From NCBI RefSeq assembly GCF_000224145.3, contig NW_004190506.2:553517-617516 (forward strand): a DNA stretch of 64,000 nucleotides, read 5' to 3'. The stretch comes from Ciona intestinalis (lineage: Eukaryota; Chordata; Ascidiacea; Phlebobranchia; Cionidae). This document shows, piece after piece, positions 46,301 to 57,373 of the stretch. Position 1 is the stretch's first letter. The number at the start of each line of letters is the position of its first letter. The notes under the pieces are model-generated. The model searched no databases. It was not told the DNA's origin and was given only the letters and a program-made list of their open reading frames with translations. A program made the translations under genes and the position numbers.

Positions 46301-48622
46301 TTAGGGAGTATTGTTACCGGTTTCAGATTGTTCATCAGAGTCATTTTGTGGTAGCTCGAATATAGTTGGGCAATCAGACCAATCCTTGGCTTCTTTCCTA
46401 TCCCAGTATGTATTCTTAAACACATGCGTTATTTCACCAGTAAAAGGACATTTCTTAGGTTCAAACCACACAGGTTTGTAAGGTTCAACTTCTTGTCCCA
46501 TAGCTTTCTTGGCAGCAGTTTCCGCCTCTCTTCTCCTCCTTCTTCCTCTCTGTGCGTCCTCCAATCTCTGTTTAAGGTCATTTGCAAGATCCCAATTCCC
46601 TTCTTCCATTGTTCTTTGATCCGGCCGCAATCTCGAATCAGTTGGAGCAACATCTGGTTCCTGCTCATTTAAAGTTACAGCTAGATCAGTGAAGAAGTAC
46701 ATTTTCTCTGCGCCAACAGGTAAAGGATGTGTCTGCCAAAGCTTTTTGGAAGGGAGCGTCTTATACAGTGGCTTGGACTTATTTGCATTGTTTACCGTTA
46801 CAATCTTAGCACAATCCATCTGTGCATCCCACGTACCAGACACCACGTAATGAGCCAACCCTTTCGCATCAACCACCACACCTGATACTTTCCGTGGGGT
46901 TTCCCTTGAAAAGTAACTGTAGGGAAAATACTTATGCTTACACCTATCACCAGTAGTATGGTTCACCACCTCAGCATCACCAGACTGATCCACCCAGAGC
47001 TTCCCCACAATAATATTATGCACAGTGGTGGTAACTTTTCTCCAAGTGTAGTAATTCCCGCTTTTATGAAATTTAAGATGAACAACTCCTGTTGGGGTGA
47101 CGTTTAAATACTTTCCGCGAAATTTGCTGACTAAGGTGATTTCTTCCCAATAAGACCACCCAGAACTTTGACTTTTATTCACAGAATCCACATGCATTGC
47201 AGCAGCTGGGGGATGATGGCTAACCTGCTCACAAATTACTCGAAATCCAAGATCATCTCTTCTGTCCAACTCATAAGTTTCCCCCAATAGTGGATTAAAA
47301 GGCTTCCCAGTTCTGTACAAAGTAGTTGAATACATGGACACGGAAAAGGCAACTACATGAGCCATTTGCTCCTGAGAAGTTGAGCATTTTTCCGCTCGAT
47401 CCAAGATGCTTGAATACTCTAAATCTTCCCCCAAACGTTGTAGCATTGAGAGAGGCTCATTGAAGTTTATCGGCATTGGTATTTTGGACAAATCTTTCCC
47501 TATACAATTTTTCATAATGCTCCACAGATTAACACTGTAGTTAGGTTTATCCTTAATGCGCTTTCTTCTCACTCGTTTTTCCACATTCATCCCAGGAATC
47601 TTGTCTTGTTCATCAGATGCAACTGGGGCAATAGAAGAGCCATTCTGCTCTATAGAAGAACTGGATGCAGTGCTTGGGGTTTTCCTATGTTCTTTTACAA
47701 ACTCAGTTGTAAATCCTTTATCCGAAGCATCAACAAATTCATCTTCGTCATCAGAGGCGGCTTCGTCAGATTGCTTTGACTTGTTATCTTTATCATTGCT
47801 CCCAGGGTCGGGTCTTGGAGGTCCTGTACCAGCATGTAGAGCACGTTCTAAAGTATTATGTTGTTTAGCAAGTGTCTCAACTGTTTCTTCAAGCCGCAAA
47901 CGCTGTTCTCGCTCATGAACAATAGACTTGTGCCAACGCTTGCCTTGAGTTTGGGCAAGTTGTAAGAAATCTGAACAAGCATTAATCATAGCTGTTGATG
48001 TAATACGAAACAAAGTCGCTCTTTCATTAACAGTTTTAATTCGACTTGACAAGGTAGAAGAATCGTTTTGACTAATAAGGTTATTTTCCAAGCTCTCTAG
48101 ATCGGATAATGCTCTTTGAAGTGCCCCGCCGTGCTTTGAAATTAAGTCATTACAAGTTTCTAAATCATCTAGCTTCCCAACTAAAGATCTCAAAGTAATG
48201 CGCAGGTCGTTCTTTTCCATTTCAGACTGTAACAATGAATCAGAAGGGCCAGGATTTTCGACAATAACAAGACTATCCTCATCGGATGAATCATCGCTTT
48301 CCGCAAGACGCGTTGCTTTAACTTTGGCCAACTCTAACGCGGTAATCCATCTTTGCCTCTCGACTTCACTGCTTGCTTTTAGGTGGAACGTTTGAGCTCC
48401 TCCATTAGATATCATGAAATTATGGGAATCCTCAGTTACAATAAACGAGCCTGCTAAGTTAATGGTACCTCTGCAAGTATGCGCCATTTCTGCTTGCGAT
48501 CTATAATATGATAATAATCCATTTGACAAAACAAACCACCTCCGCTGATATCCCTTTATATAGTTGGTCCATTTCCACAGCCATCCTTTAAAATGGTCCG
48601 ATTCCGTTGGTTTTTCAGACAT
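46301..48622 (-). CDS. OSBP: Oxysterol-binding protein (OSBP), intronless coding region
   Basis: A lipid-transfer protein that exchanges cholesterol for PI4P at ER-Golgi contacts. A single uninterrupted frame codes 773 aa, close to vertebrate OSBP (about 800). The PH domain spans residues 8-100 (FKGWLWKWTNYIKGYQRRWF, RQRWITALELAK). A coiled region follows (DLETCNDLISKHGGALQRAL). A FFAT-like motif, EFVDASD, preceded by acidic residues near 294-300, would dock to VAP in the ER. The sterol-binding ORD runs from about 380, with the family signature EQVSHHPP near 464. The LQRLGEDLEYSSILDRAEK block marks the OSBP/OSBP2 branch. The ATG lies 25 bp after an acceptor-like CATATTTACAG (48648-48649), so a 5' UTR intron or trans-spliced leader is likely. 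Lack of introns in the coding part is unusual beside neighbours with 4-23 exons. Confidence 0.97.
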   Translation of the reverse strand: MSEKPTESDHFKGWLWKWTNYIKGYQRRWFVLSNGLLSYYRSQAEMAHTCRGTINLAGSFIVTEDSHNFMISNGGAQTFHLKASSEVERQRWITALELAKVKATRLAESDDSSDEDSLVIVENPGPSDSLLQSEMEKNDLRITLRSLVGKLDDLETCNDLISKHGGALQRALSDLESLENNLISQNDSSTLSSRIKTVNERATLFRITSTAMINACSDFLQLAQTQGKRWHKSIVHEREQRLRLEETVETLAKQHNTLERALHAGTGPPRPDPGSNDKDNKSKQSDEAASDDEDEFVDASDKGFTTEFVKEHRKTPSTASSSSIEQNGSSIAPVASDEQDKIPGMNVEKRVRRKRIKDKPNYSVNLWSIMKNCIGKDLSKIPMPINFNEPLSMLQRLGEDLEYSSILDRAEKCSTSQEQMAHVVAFSVSMYSTTLYRTGKPFNPLLGETYELDRRDDLGFRVICEQVSHHPPAAAMHVDSVNKSQSSGWSYWEEITLVSKFRGKYLNVTPTGVVHLKFHKSGNYYTWRKVTTTVHNIIVGKLWVDQSGDAEVVNHTTGDRCKHKYFPYSYFSRETPRKVSGVVVDAKGLAHYVVSGTWDAQMDCAKIVTVNNANKSKPLYKTLPSKKLWQTHPLPVGAEKMYFFTDLAVTLNEQEPDVAPTDSRLRPDQRTMEEGNWDLANDLKQRLEDAQRGRRRRREAETAAKKAMGQEVEPYKPVWFEPKKCPFTGEITHVFKNTYWDRKEAKDWSDCPTIFELPQNDSDEQSETGNNTP

Positions 48623-49098
48623 GTTATGTTTAATTTACGACAGGATTCTGTAAATATGAAACAACGCTGTTACAGGTGAGTTGGCTAGGCAGACCTTGAA
48701 CAATTATGAAAAATATTCAAACTGTTTTATATCCCTGTGCTCTGGGCAATTATAACGAAACATAACATATCTTTGTCAGCGCAAACTTTGTTCAGCTTAC
48801 GTCTTCTGCTGATTTAGGAATCTGTCAATCAAATCATTCGCCGATGTCACAATTTCATAGAAATGTTATAACTCTTAGGAAAACGGGGTGTAGTGCTTCT
48901 GTTGCGAACATTTTAAACACATAAGGGATATTCTGGCCTAAAACCTACCGTAGAGGACACAAAATGGGAAATTGTTAAGTATATGTTGCGAGTTTTATTT
49001 TGAGTGGTCACAATACACAGTAACACGATTGTATTTTTGTAAACTTGCATTGGATAAAACACATAAAACCCTGATAAATATAAACGTGCGTATACAAA
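48623..49098. other. Spacer between OSBP and guanylate cyclase A
   Basis: About 475 bp with the OSBP 5' leader acceptor at its left end and the cyclase 3' UTR at its right end. Nothing else is recognised. Confidence 0.5.
48994..48999 (-). terminator. Poly(A) signal AATAAA of guanylate cyclase A
   Basis: Minus-strand AATAAA about 100 nt after the stop at 49099. Confidence 0.5.
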
Positions 49099-52000
49099 TT
49101 AACTGTTGGTATCATTATCAAGAGTTTCATTATCGTACGCCAACGACACACCACTATCCCTGGCGGTGGATATTTCGCTAATCGAGAAGATTTCCATTGA
49201 GATATTATGGCCAGTTACTCCACTCCTCCGCGTTCGCCTTTTCGTCCCTCCTGTTACTGTATTCGTATCTACGTTTTGGAATTTCTTATAACTCACATCG
49301 CTCTCTAAAGTTAGGGCGTCAATTACAGGCTGAAGTACAGTGCCGGATCGCCGGCGTTTCATATGATTCGAAAGTCGAGATTTTCTGTATCTCGGTGGGC
49401 AGTGACTTGATCGTCGCCTGTTGCCGCTATATCGGAATTCCCCGGTTACCAAGTCACCTGAGTGACTAGTTCGAACGTTATCGCTTTCGTTTTCATAGGA
49501 AAAAACGTCATTTGTTTCTGGTAAATCGTCCGACACTAAACCAGCGTCTGACGACACACTCATGTAGGAAGAAATGCTCTCTGTTGCTTCAAGTGACATT
49601 ACTTCTTCATCCAACGGCCGCAAGGACGTGTCAAGCGAATCGTTAAACGTCATAGACGACTCATGTGATATGACGTGTGGTGAGGATTCGCCAAGTAGCC
49701 ACCAGGTTTCCCAGTCACCTAAACCCTGCAATGGCCTTTTGTTTACAATATGAATACTAAAAAGTAAATCATATGGTAAGGTGGGGGAAGATGAGATACT
49801 TTTCACTCTATTTTCACGTGCAATTAGGTGTTAAACAAAGAATATTATAAAAATTATAAAACCGTATCCTGACGAGTGACGACTCCTACTGACCGCTGTT
49901 AACTGTTTAAAAAACGATTAGATTATGTGCTAAAGGTGTCCTGTCTTACTAAACAGTACTTAAAAAGTAAATCGTATCTAAAATCTAAGACAATACCTTC
50001 AAATGAACAAGCGATCTCCGTTTTCTCAGCAAAAATGAGTCGAAGTTTTCCAAAATTTTATTTGTAGTGGGTGACACATGTATTTGTAGTTCTGTGAAAA
50101 AATAAAAATCTGAAACGTGCATAAAGAAACGACCTTTTTTCCCCAACATGACGGGGTAATGACAGTGTCCTACACAGTAGACACACACCATGAAAGTGTC
50201 CTACACAGTAGACACACACCCTGATTGCAATACATAGGCTATTTGTTCGTTTATCCAACCTTTCCCAGTTTGTTCCATCCTGGCTGCAGTATTCACTGTA
50301 TCACCAAACAAACAATATCTTGGCATCTTCATTCCAACAACGCCAGCCACAACTGGACCAGTGTGAATCCCAATTCGTAATTTAAGCCTCTCATTAGGTA
50401 GATGCCTAAAACATATACTATATAGTAGGGTGGGGGAAATATGGGACATCTTTTTTTTCTGTTTTCTCGTCCCATTTTGTAGTAAACAAAGAACATTTGA
50501 AAATTGTGAAACCGAATCGTCACGACTTTCATAGACTGGTGTTAAATGTTTAAAACACAATCAGGATATTTGGATTTCATGAGCTAAAAGTGTCCCATCC
50601 TCCCCCATCCTACTATATGAATCATATTGTTTGCATATATGGCATTAAAAAGAAACAGTATACAATGCGTAATTAGGAGTGCACATTGTTTATTATTTTT
50701 GTTAAAATAAAAGGAAACTTAAATAACAAAATAATTAATTAAATTTAATTATACAAAAATATAAATGGCTGATTTACTCACTCAATGACAAAGTTATTTG
50801 ACACACTATCCTTTAGTGACAAAGCCATCCTTGCAATTTCTTTCACATGATCGTTTCCATTGCGCTGTGGTAAACCAGATACAACCATGTACGCATCGCC
50901 TATTGTTTCAACCTGTAATGAGAAAATTAACAGGTTACATTTATTCATTCAAAACAAAGTTTCCATAGTGACATACCGATTATTGTAAGAAAATTCCTAA
51001 TCTAAAACATATTTTCACCAACCTTATACACATCAAACCCATCAATGATTTGGTCAAACATGGTGTATAGTTCATTCAGCATGCGAACCACTTCTAACGG
51101 TTGACTTCTATGACAAATGTTAGAAAAGCCAACAATGTCACTGAAATAAACCGTCACACTGTCATAAGATTCTGGTCGTACATCCTGAAAGTTAAATAGT
51201 TTAAATTTTAAGTGAAGTTGTTTTTTTGTTTCGAAAATATTTTTTGTCACTGTCATGATTATGCAACCTTTGTGTATTGTTTGCAGCTGATGCTGCATTT
51301 CTTTCATGCAATTGTAGTGATAAGAAACCTATAATTTGCAACACACTTCACTATTGATAAGCATGACCTTGTTAACCAAAGTTTAGTGAATGTGCAAACA
51401 ACTTTGCACAAAAACACTTCAAGTTATAATAACTATCGACACAATAAACATGGTGGGGAAAACAGTCTGTTGACAGATGCATTTTAAAAATACACTCTTG
51501 GTGTTTGCTATATGCTTAATATTGCATTACAAAGTTGACTGTGCCAAACAAACTGGAAAAAATAGTAAAGATACATAACACAAACTTTTATTTTCTATAA
51601 AAATTTGTTGCCATCAAAACATGTTAAAAGATTCAATCATGCCTAAATAAATAGTTAGTCACATGTTATAATTACTTACAGAATTCATCTTTAGTCTTTC
51701 AGCCACCATTTTAGGCAACATTTGGTATAAAAGACTGTCAGATTTCTCTTTTTCTGCTTTGAATTGCTCTGTCTTTTCTTCCACCTTCTCTTCAAGACTA
51801 TACGAATATTGCTGAAGTCTTTGAAACAGACTGTCAACAAGGTTTGTCTCTCTATAAAAGAATTTGTTATAATGTTATATAGAGTAATTTTTTAACAGGT
51901 TTTAATTCTGCTATCTTTAAAAAAATAAAAATTTATGGTTGATGTTTGGGATGTTATTAGCATACCTCTGAAAGGAAGTTTGCAAGTGCTCAAGCTCATG

Positions 52001-55000
52001 AAAGCCTGGTCTATCTTTTGCTTTATGAGCCCAACATCTTTGAAGTGTTTTTCTCCATTGTTGATCAATTATGACATCATCATCGTCTTCCAATGAAGGA
52101 CGGAACGGTTCTTTGTTGTTTGATGACATCACCAATTCGATGATTTCTATCAAAAAAAATAATGTATATATAATAAATTTTTTACTTAAAAACTTGTTTA
52201 GTTAACATGGTTCATTAATATCATTACTTTTACAATAATTTTATGTGTGAAAAAACAAGTTCAGTTAATTTTTTTACAATGGTGTGTTACCTTCATGGCT
52301 GTATTTCTTGTCTTTTCTGTAAAATGGTCCCTTTTGAACCAATATTTCTTGAACAATAATTGCAAAACTATACACGTCACTTCGTTGAGTCCCTTCAGGG
52401 GGAGGTATCACAGATTTTAATATCTCAGGTGCGGTCCACAGTTTTCCTAGAAATGTTCAATGTACATAGTAGCTTATAGCCAGGTTGGGTTGCATAAATG
52501 AACAAATAAGTTGATTGGCATCTGGTGCTTTGGTGGGTTAGTAATGTTTACTTGTGTTGATTAATATAACATGTGATTAGCTCATCAAGCTCATGCTTAA
52601 GAGCTGTTTAACCAACGCACAGTTTTAAACTTCCAGGGGGCATACCAGTTTAAGTATATGCAAATATGTGCAAACAAAATTACATATGGTTAAAGAAAAA
52701 AACACATTTCATTTGACACTAAGAAAACACACAAATGACATTAAGAAAAAATACAAACACATTAAGCACAAAAAAAATTACACTGAAAAGGTGATGTATA
52801 TGGTGACACGTGACAGTGTAATAACAAAACTGAAATAAGCTTAATACATTAGCTTATAAATTTTGACGTTATTTGATGAAACACTCACTTACGACTGCTT
52901 GCTGTTTTTGGTTCTCCCTGATTTTTTTTGATGAGCTTTAATCGTTGACTGATGAGACCAAAGTCAGTCAGCTTCACCATAAACCGGCTGTCAATCAAAC
53001 AATTTGAAGGTTTCAGGTTCCCGTGTGAGCGCAATGGACTACGGTGAAGGTAGAGCATTCCTTTTACAATATCAAATATCAAGGAATTTCTGGGGAAAAA
53101 TAAAGCCTATGCTGTTATTGTTTGTAGAAAGTTTTAGTTTTGTAAACAATGTTGAAACTGTGTAAACGGTAAATTTAAGAATTAAACCTCCAACCACTAG
53201 TCTCTGCACATAGATAACTGATAACCCCTAAATACCAACCTATAACACTTTCCACCAGTTTAATCTGTAACATACTGGAGGACAAGTGTCTTTGGACAGT
53301 ATTGTTAACATTGCACAAACAGAATCGGAACACATAATATTTTAATCCAACGAATAGGGTAAAATAACTTACTTAAAGAAATCATCCCACTTGTCGTGGT
53401 GGTCAAACAAATCTTGCAATGAACCTCTTTTGCAATATTCAGAAAGTATTGAGGTATATTGTCCTTCATAATTTGCACCGTAAAACTTGCATACATGGTC
53501 GTGGTTAAGCATAAAAATCTGTGGAATAAAAAATCAGTTAAACTCGAAGTAAACATGCGGTAATTCTGCGGTCAAGTAAAATAGTAGGCAAGATTATCAT
53601 GTGGACGCAAAACCAGTTGAAAAATGGCGGGGAAAATAACAATAGAGTGACGTCATAGAAATAAATTTAAACCAACCAATTACAATTCTGTATTCTAAGT
53701 TTAATAAAATGATAGCATGTACATTCATTCGTCTGTTTTTATACCAACAGGGTCAAAGCATATATAGTGAACCGACCGTTAGGTCCTTGTGTCTTGGTAT
53801 GATATTTTTGCCCATTCGGAATTTAATTACCTGGTCTAAATCGCACAAACTCGGCCGCTCCAGCGAAATTCTTCGAGCTTTCAATTTCTTAACAGCTACA
53901 ATCCTGCCTTTGTAGAAAGCGGTTGTGATAAACTCTTTACCTTTGCAGTCTCTTATTTGTTTGTGGGCTTCTATAATGTCGTTGTTGGTCGCGAGATTCT
54001 GCGCAATGTAAAGGGTTCTGAATTTACAATGGGCAGGTAAATTCATAAGTATCGAAACATTCAAATAAGTATCGAAACATTCAAATACAAATACAACTTT
54101 ATGGGGCAGTTTACATATGGTACCGTAGGGAAGATAGAACAGCGCCCGAATCCTACTTTTCCTGAACGTGCTTTGAACAATTAACTACGCCATTTTAGAC
54201 TCGTAAGGCTTGCGGTTATATAATTCTATAAATATTCTTTGTTTACTACCAACTGGACGAGAAAAGAGAATGAAAGTGTGTTCCATTTTACCCCACTATA
54301 CTATATTGTGTAAAGAATCGATAACAATATGCCTTCACACGTACCTTAGTTGGAGTGGTAGCAGAATCACCCGCTTTGCCCCACGTTATGTCTTTCATTT
54401 TCACTTTCCACATTGTAAGACGAGAATTTTGTTCTTGTTTATACAATCTGTTTGTATATTTGGCTCATAACTATTTAATATTTACCTTGAATATTAAAGT
54501 TTGATAGCGATTTACGTTGCACGCGATCAAACCATTAATCGTCGTACGGGTAGGGGTAAAATCGATACTGTTGTGGCACAGAAAATACCCAGAATAGCCT
54601 AATAGAGTTTTTGAACATTAGCAACGGTCCATTACAGCCGTTGGAACACGCTTTTGGAGTCGTAGGGAAGCAATAAATAACAAATGAACGATAACAGAGA
54701 ATAAAAACATGAACCGTTTAACCTACTTTATATTCGTATAAATACGGTAAAACACTTAAAAGGGTAACGGTATCGCTAACATTGCTGTATTTTACCTGTA
54801 AATAAATAAACTGACGAAGGTTTGAATCAAAGCCACAGCACAAAGTGCTCCGATGACGTACCACAGCTCTGGAAAATAATAACATATTAATTGGTATGTG
54901 TGGCTATTGTGAATAGACTACATGTATAGTTCTGTGGGGTAAGACGGGACATATTTATTTAGCACTAGCAGCCAAAAAACGTGAACAATTAAGTTTTGTC

Positions 55001-57373
55001 GGGGTCGTGAGAACACGGTTTTATAAATCTTTGAATATTCTGTTTACTACCAAATGGGACGAGAAAATAAAAAAAAACAAAGTGTCCTATTTTCCCCCAA
55101 CCTACCATAATTTTCCATTATTCCGTTAGAACTTATCAAGGTTACTTACGCTGCACAAACATTACACATATAGGCATTTGGGCGCAGTACGTCGTGAATT
55201 ATGCAATCTCTTGTATCAGCCTGTGTTGCGAAAGTTTAAAACCAACGTGTATATATTTGTATTGATGCCAAAGTGTTTGCTATCACGGTATCATTCTACA
55301 CGTGACCTCAATGTAACCCGTTATAGCAATGTCGCAATATATAGTATAGGGTGGGGGAAGATGTAACACCTTTCGCCAACTTTCTTGACTCATTTGGTAG
55401 TAAACAAAAAACATTAAAGGGATTTTAAAGCATCACGACTCCCAAAGGCCATTGTTAATTGATTAAAATAGAATAATTGGATATCATGTGCAAAGGATGT
55501 CCCGTTTTTCTCCACTCTATTATATGAGCGCGAAATTGGGCAATACCGCATTTCTGCATACCGGACATAGCGGATTACTAAATTTATACGACGTTGTTTC
55601 TTGTGTTATAGGGTTGCATTTATTGTAAACCAACAACGCTATCAACTTCTCATGTTTGTCCAACAACGCCGGGTGTAGCTAAACAAGGTAGTTTATAATG
55701 TCCATTTACATAGCCTTAACCAAGTGCTGACATGGCGATATACTAACGTAGCGATTGGCAGGTTCTCTGCGCCATTTTGCTGGCCTAATGGGCGTTCATA
55801 TTATTTATACAATCTATATATTTGAATACATTGTTGCATTAAAAACACGCGCTTTTTTCTCCTAAAACATATTTCAATTTCAACTTTAAAAGTCTCCGTA
55901 TCTATCAACACTAAGCTTATGTGAAAATATAGTCCGATTAATTACTTTAAAAGTAGGAATTTGTTTCAATGATAAAATGAACGTTTTAAAAGCAGAAATT
56001 TTGTTTCAATGATTCAATGAACGTTCCTACGATTTAGGCGTGCTTATATTGTCGCATGTATAACATGATATATGGTCGAGGAAACGCGGTCGTCATACTG
56101 TTGATACAGATATTAGTTTTAATTGCAATACAAGCCGCCAGCACACTGCTATTAACCGGAAAGTCAACTTAAGTCGGCTTACCGCAGATTTGTAGGGAAA
56201 TTACAGCCAAGCGCGCTTGTACGCCATTTTGTAATAGACAGTTTTGTGGATTTATCAGCAAGTACAGTTTTTAAATTTTATAAAGTTATAGTTTTTTACT
56301 AGTTATATCATTAACAAAAATACACAACGTCGGGTGACTTTTATATATCGGTATACAAACGCTCCGGAAATAATAGCCGCACTCTACTGTACAAAATTAT
56401 AACGTGACTCATTTAAGCTTGTATCGAATTTTTGTTAATTATATATATAGTGGGATGGGGGAAGATGGGACACCTTTAGCACATAATATCAAATTATCCT
56501 GATCGTGTTTTGAGCAATTAACAACGGTCTATGGAAATCGTGAGGATATTTTTTTTTAATTGTTTGAATGTTTTTTGTATACTACCAAATGGAACAAGGA
56601 AATAGAATAAAGCGATGTCCCATCTTGCCCCACCACCCTACTAAGTGGTGGTGTCAATCCAAAGATCAGAAAAGTGTTGCGAATATTGATTAGTTAATTG
56701 TATTTTAAACATATCATTATAGTTTAATGATACGTTGTGTGGTGTGGGGCAATTCTTTCGTGTTATACACATAGTACGTGACCGCCTAACGTAAGCTTTA
56801 TTTAAGCAACTTATATATACACCTTTAGGCATTCCTATTTGTATTACACAACCGTTTTAAACATAGTTCCCACACACTAAGTTCGTATGTTTCATTTTAT
56901 ATTTCGTTTGTATAATGTGTTTAATCAGTTACGTGGCACGGGAATTCCAATTTCGTTTGTTTGCTGTTTTTATTTATTGTGTCATTATATTGTTTTTATT
57001 GCGGTTTCGGTCCATCGGTTAACGATAGATAATAAATGTCATATATTTTATTGTTTTGCTTCAGTTGTGACCAAGAACAAATTGTATATAAAATTAATTA
57101 GAAAATTCTATCTTTTTGGTGCCGTTTAAACTGAACATCAGACGAAGAAACATGCAGCGCTATCCTCTTTACAAAGTTTTACCGAAACTAAAATCAGGTT
57201 GGATATTTTTAATTTGCTTTCTGGGAAGTTGTTCTGATAAAGCCCGGCGAAAATATAATTGGATAATCTATTTTTAGAAAAGTTGAAATTTTACCTCCTT
57301 GGTCCGGGCACTTCTCGCAGACCGGACACGCCAGTGAAAGTTGCGTGCTGCTGTGCTCAGGTGTCCCCGCCAT
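49099..57373 (-). CDS. Receptor-type guanylate cyclase A (very short ectodomain)
   Basis: Makes cGMP from GTP at a membrane. Exons: 57373-57295, 54868-54796, 54447-54345, 53998-53831, 53518-53373, 53089-52893, 52446-52291, 52146-51966, 51851-51680, 51184-51023, 50912-50782, 50405-50260, 50091-49997 and 49725-49099. All phases agree, giving 811 aa. Residues 1-26 are a Cys-containing stub ([13 protein letters not shown]), and one membrane segment lies at 27-51. The kinase-homology domain (about 86-368) keeps the lysine (VAVKKLK) and DFG, but has HGNLKPSN in place of HRD, as in receptor cyclases with an inactive kinase fold. A dimerisation helix follows ([20 protein letters not shown]). The catalytic domain keeps both metal aspartates ([15 protein letters not shown]), the GTP-selecting E and C ([10 protein letters not shown]) and NTAARME. 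A tail of about 200 residues follows WETWWLLGE. No ANF-receptor ligand domain is found upstream before the next gene. Confidence 0.88.
49771..49960 (+). mobile_element. MITE family A, copy 10
   Basis: Forward orientation. The left end is kept (GGTAAGGTGGGGGAAGATGA), the right end eroded (CTGTCTTACTAAACAGTACT). Lies in the last intron of cyclase A. Confidence 0.85.
50420..50618 (+). mobile_element. MITE family A, copy 11
   Basis: Both ends are well kept (ATATAGTAGGGTGGGGGAAA; CTCCCCCATCCTACTATATG). Lies in the cyclase A intron between 50782 and 50405. Confidence 0.9.
54115..54306 (-). mobile_element. MITE family A, copy 12 (reverse, diverged)
   Basis: Left end ATATGGTACCGTAGGGAAGA, right end TTTTACCCCACTATACTATA. 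The core motif TTTGTTTACTACCAACTGGA is recognisable. Lies in the cyclase A intron between 54345 and 53998. Confidence 0.8.
54925..55111 (-). mobile_element. MITE family A, copy 13 (reverse)
   Basis: Left end TATAGTTCTGTGGGGTAAGA, right end TTTCCCCCAACCTACCATAA. Lies between the membrane exon of cyclase A and the alternative first exon at 55150-55177. Confidence 0.85.
55150..55177 (-). CDS. Candidate alternative first exon of guanylate cyclase A
   Basis: ATG at 55177 opens MPICVMFVQ and ends at a strong GTAAGT donor in phase 1, which fits the membrane exon at 54868. The joined start would read [19 protein letters not shown]. An in-frame stop lies just upstream of the ATG, so this would be a true first exon, perhaps from an internal promoter. 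Its 28 nt and lack of transcript evidence keep it tentative. Confidence 0.35.
55339..55525 (+). mobile_element. MITE family A, copy 14
   Basis: Forward orientation, left end ATAGTATAGGGTGGGGGAAG, right end TTTCTCCACTCTATTATATG. Lies in the long first intron of cyclase A. Confidence 0.9.
56445..56644 (-). mobile_element. MITE family A, copy 15 (reverse)
   Basis: Left end ATATAGTGGGATGGGGGAAG then ATGGGACACCTTTAGCAC; right end TTGCCCCACCACCCTACTAA. Lies in the first intron of cyclase A. Confidence 0.9.

Noticed and set aside
47556-47918. 120-codon plus-strand frame
   Set aside because: It lies wholly antisense to the OSBP coding region and shows no features. It is a shadow of biased codons on the other strand.
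52291-53998. Active protein kinase gene
   Set aside because: The kinase-like exons read in phase into a cyclase domain, and the catalytic loop has HGN instead of HRD, so it is the kinase-homology domain of a receptor guanylate cyclase.
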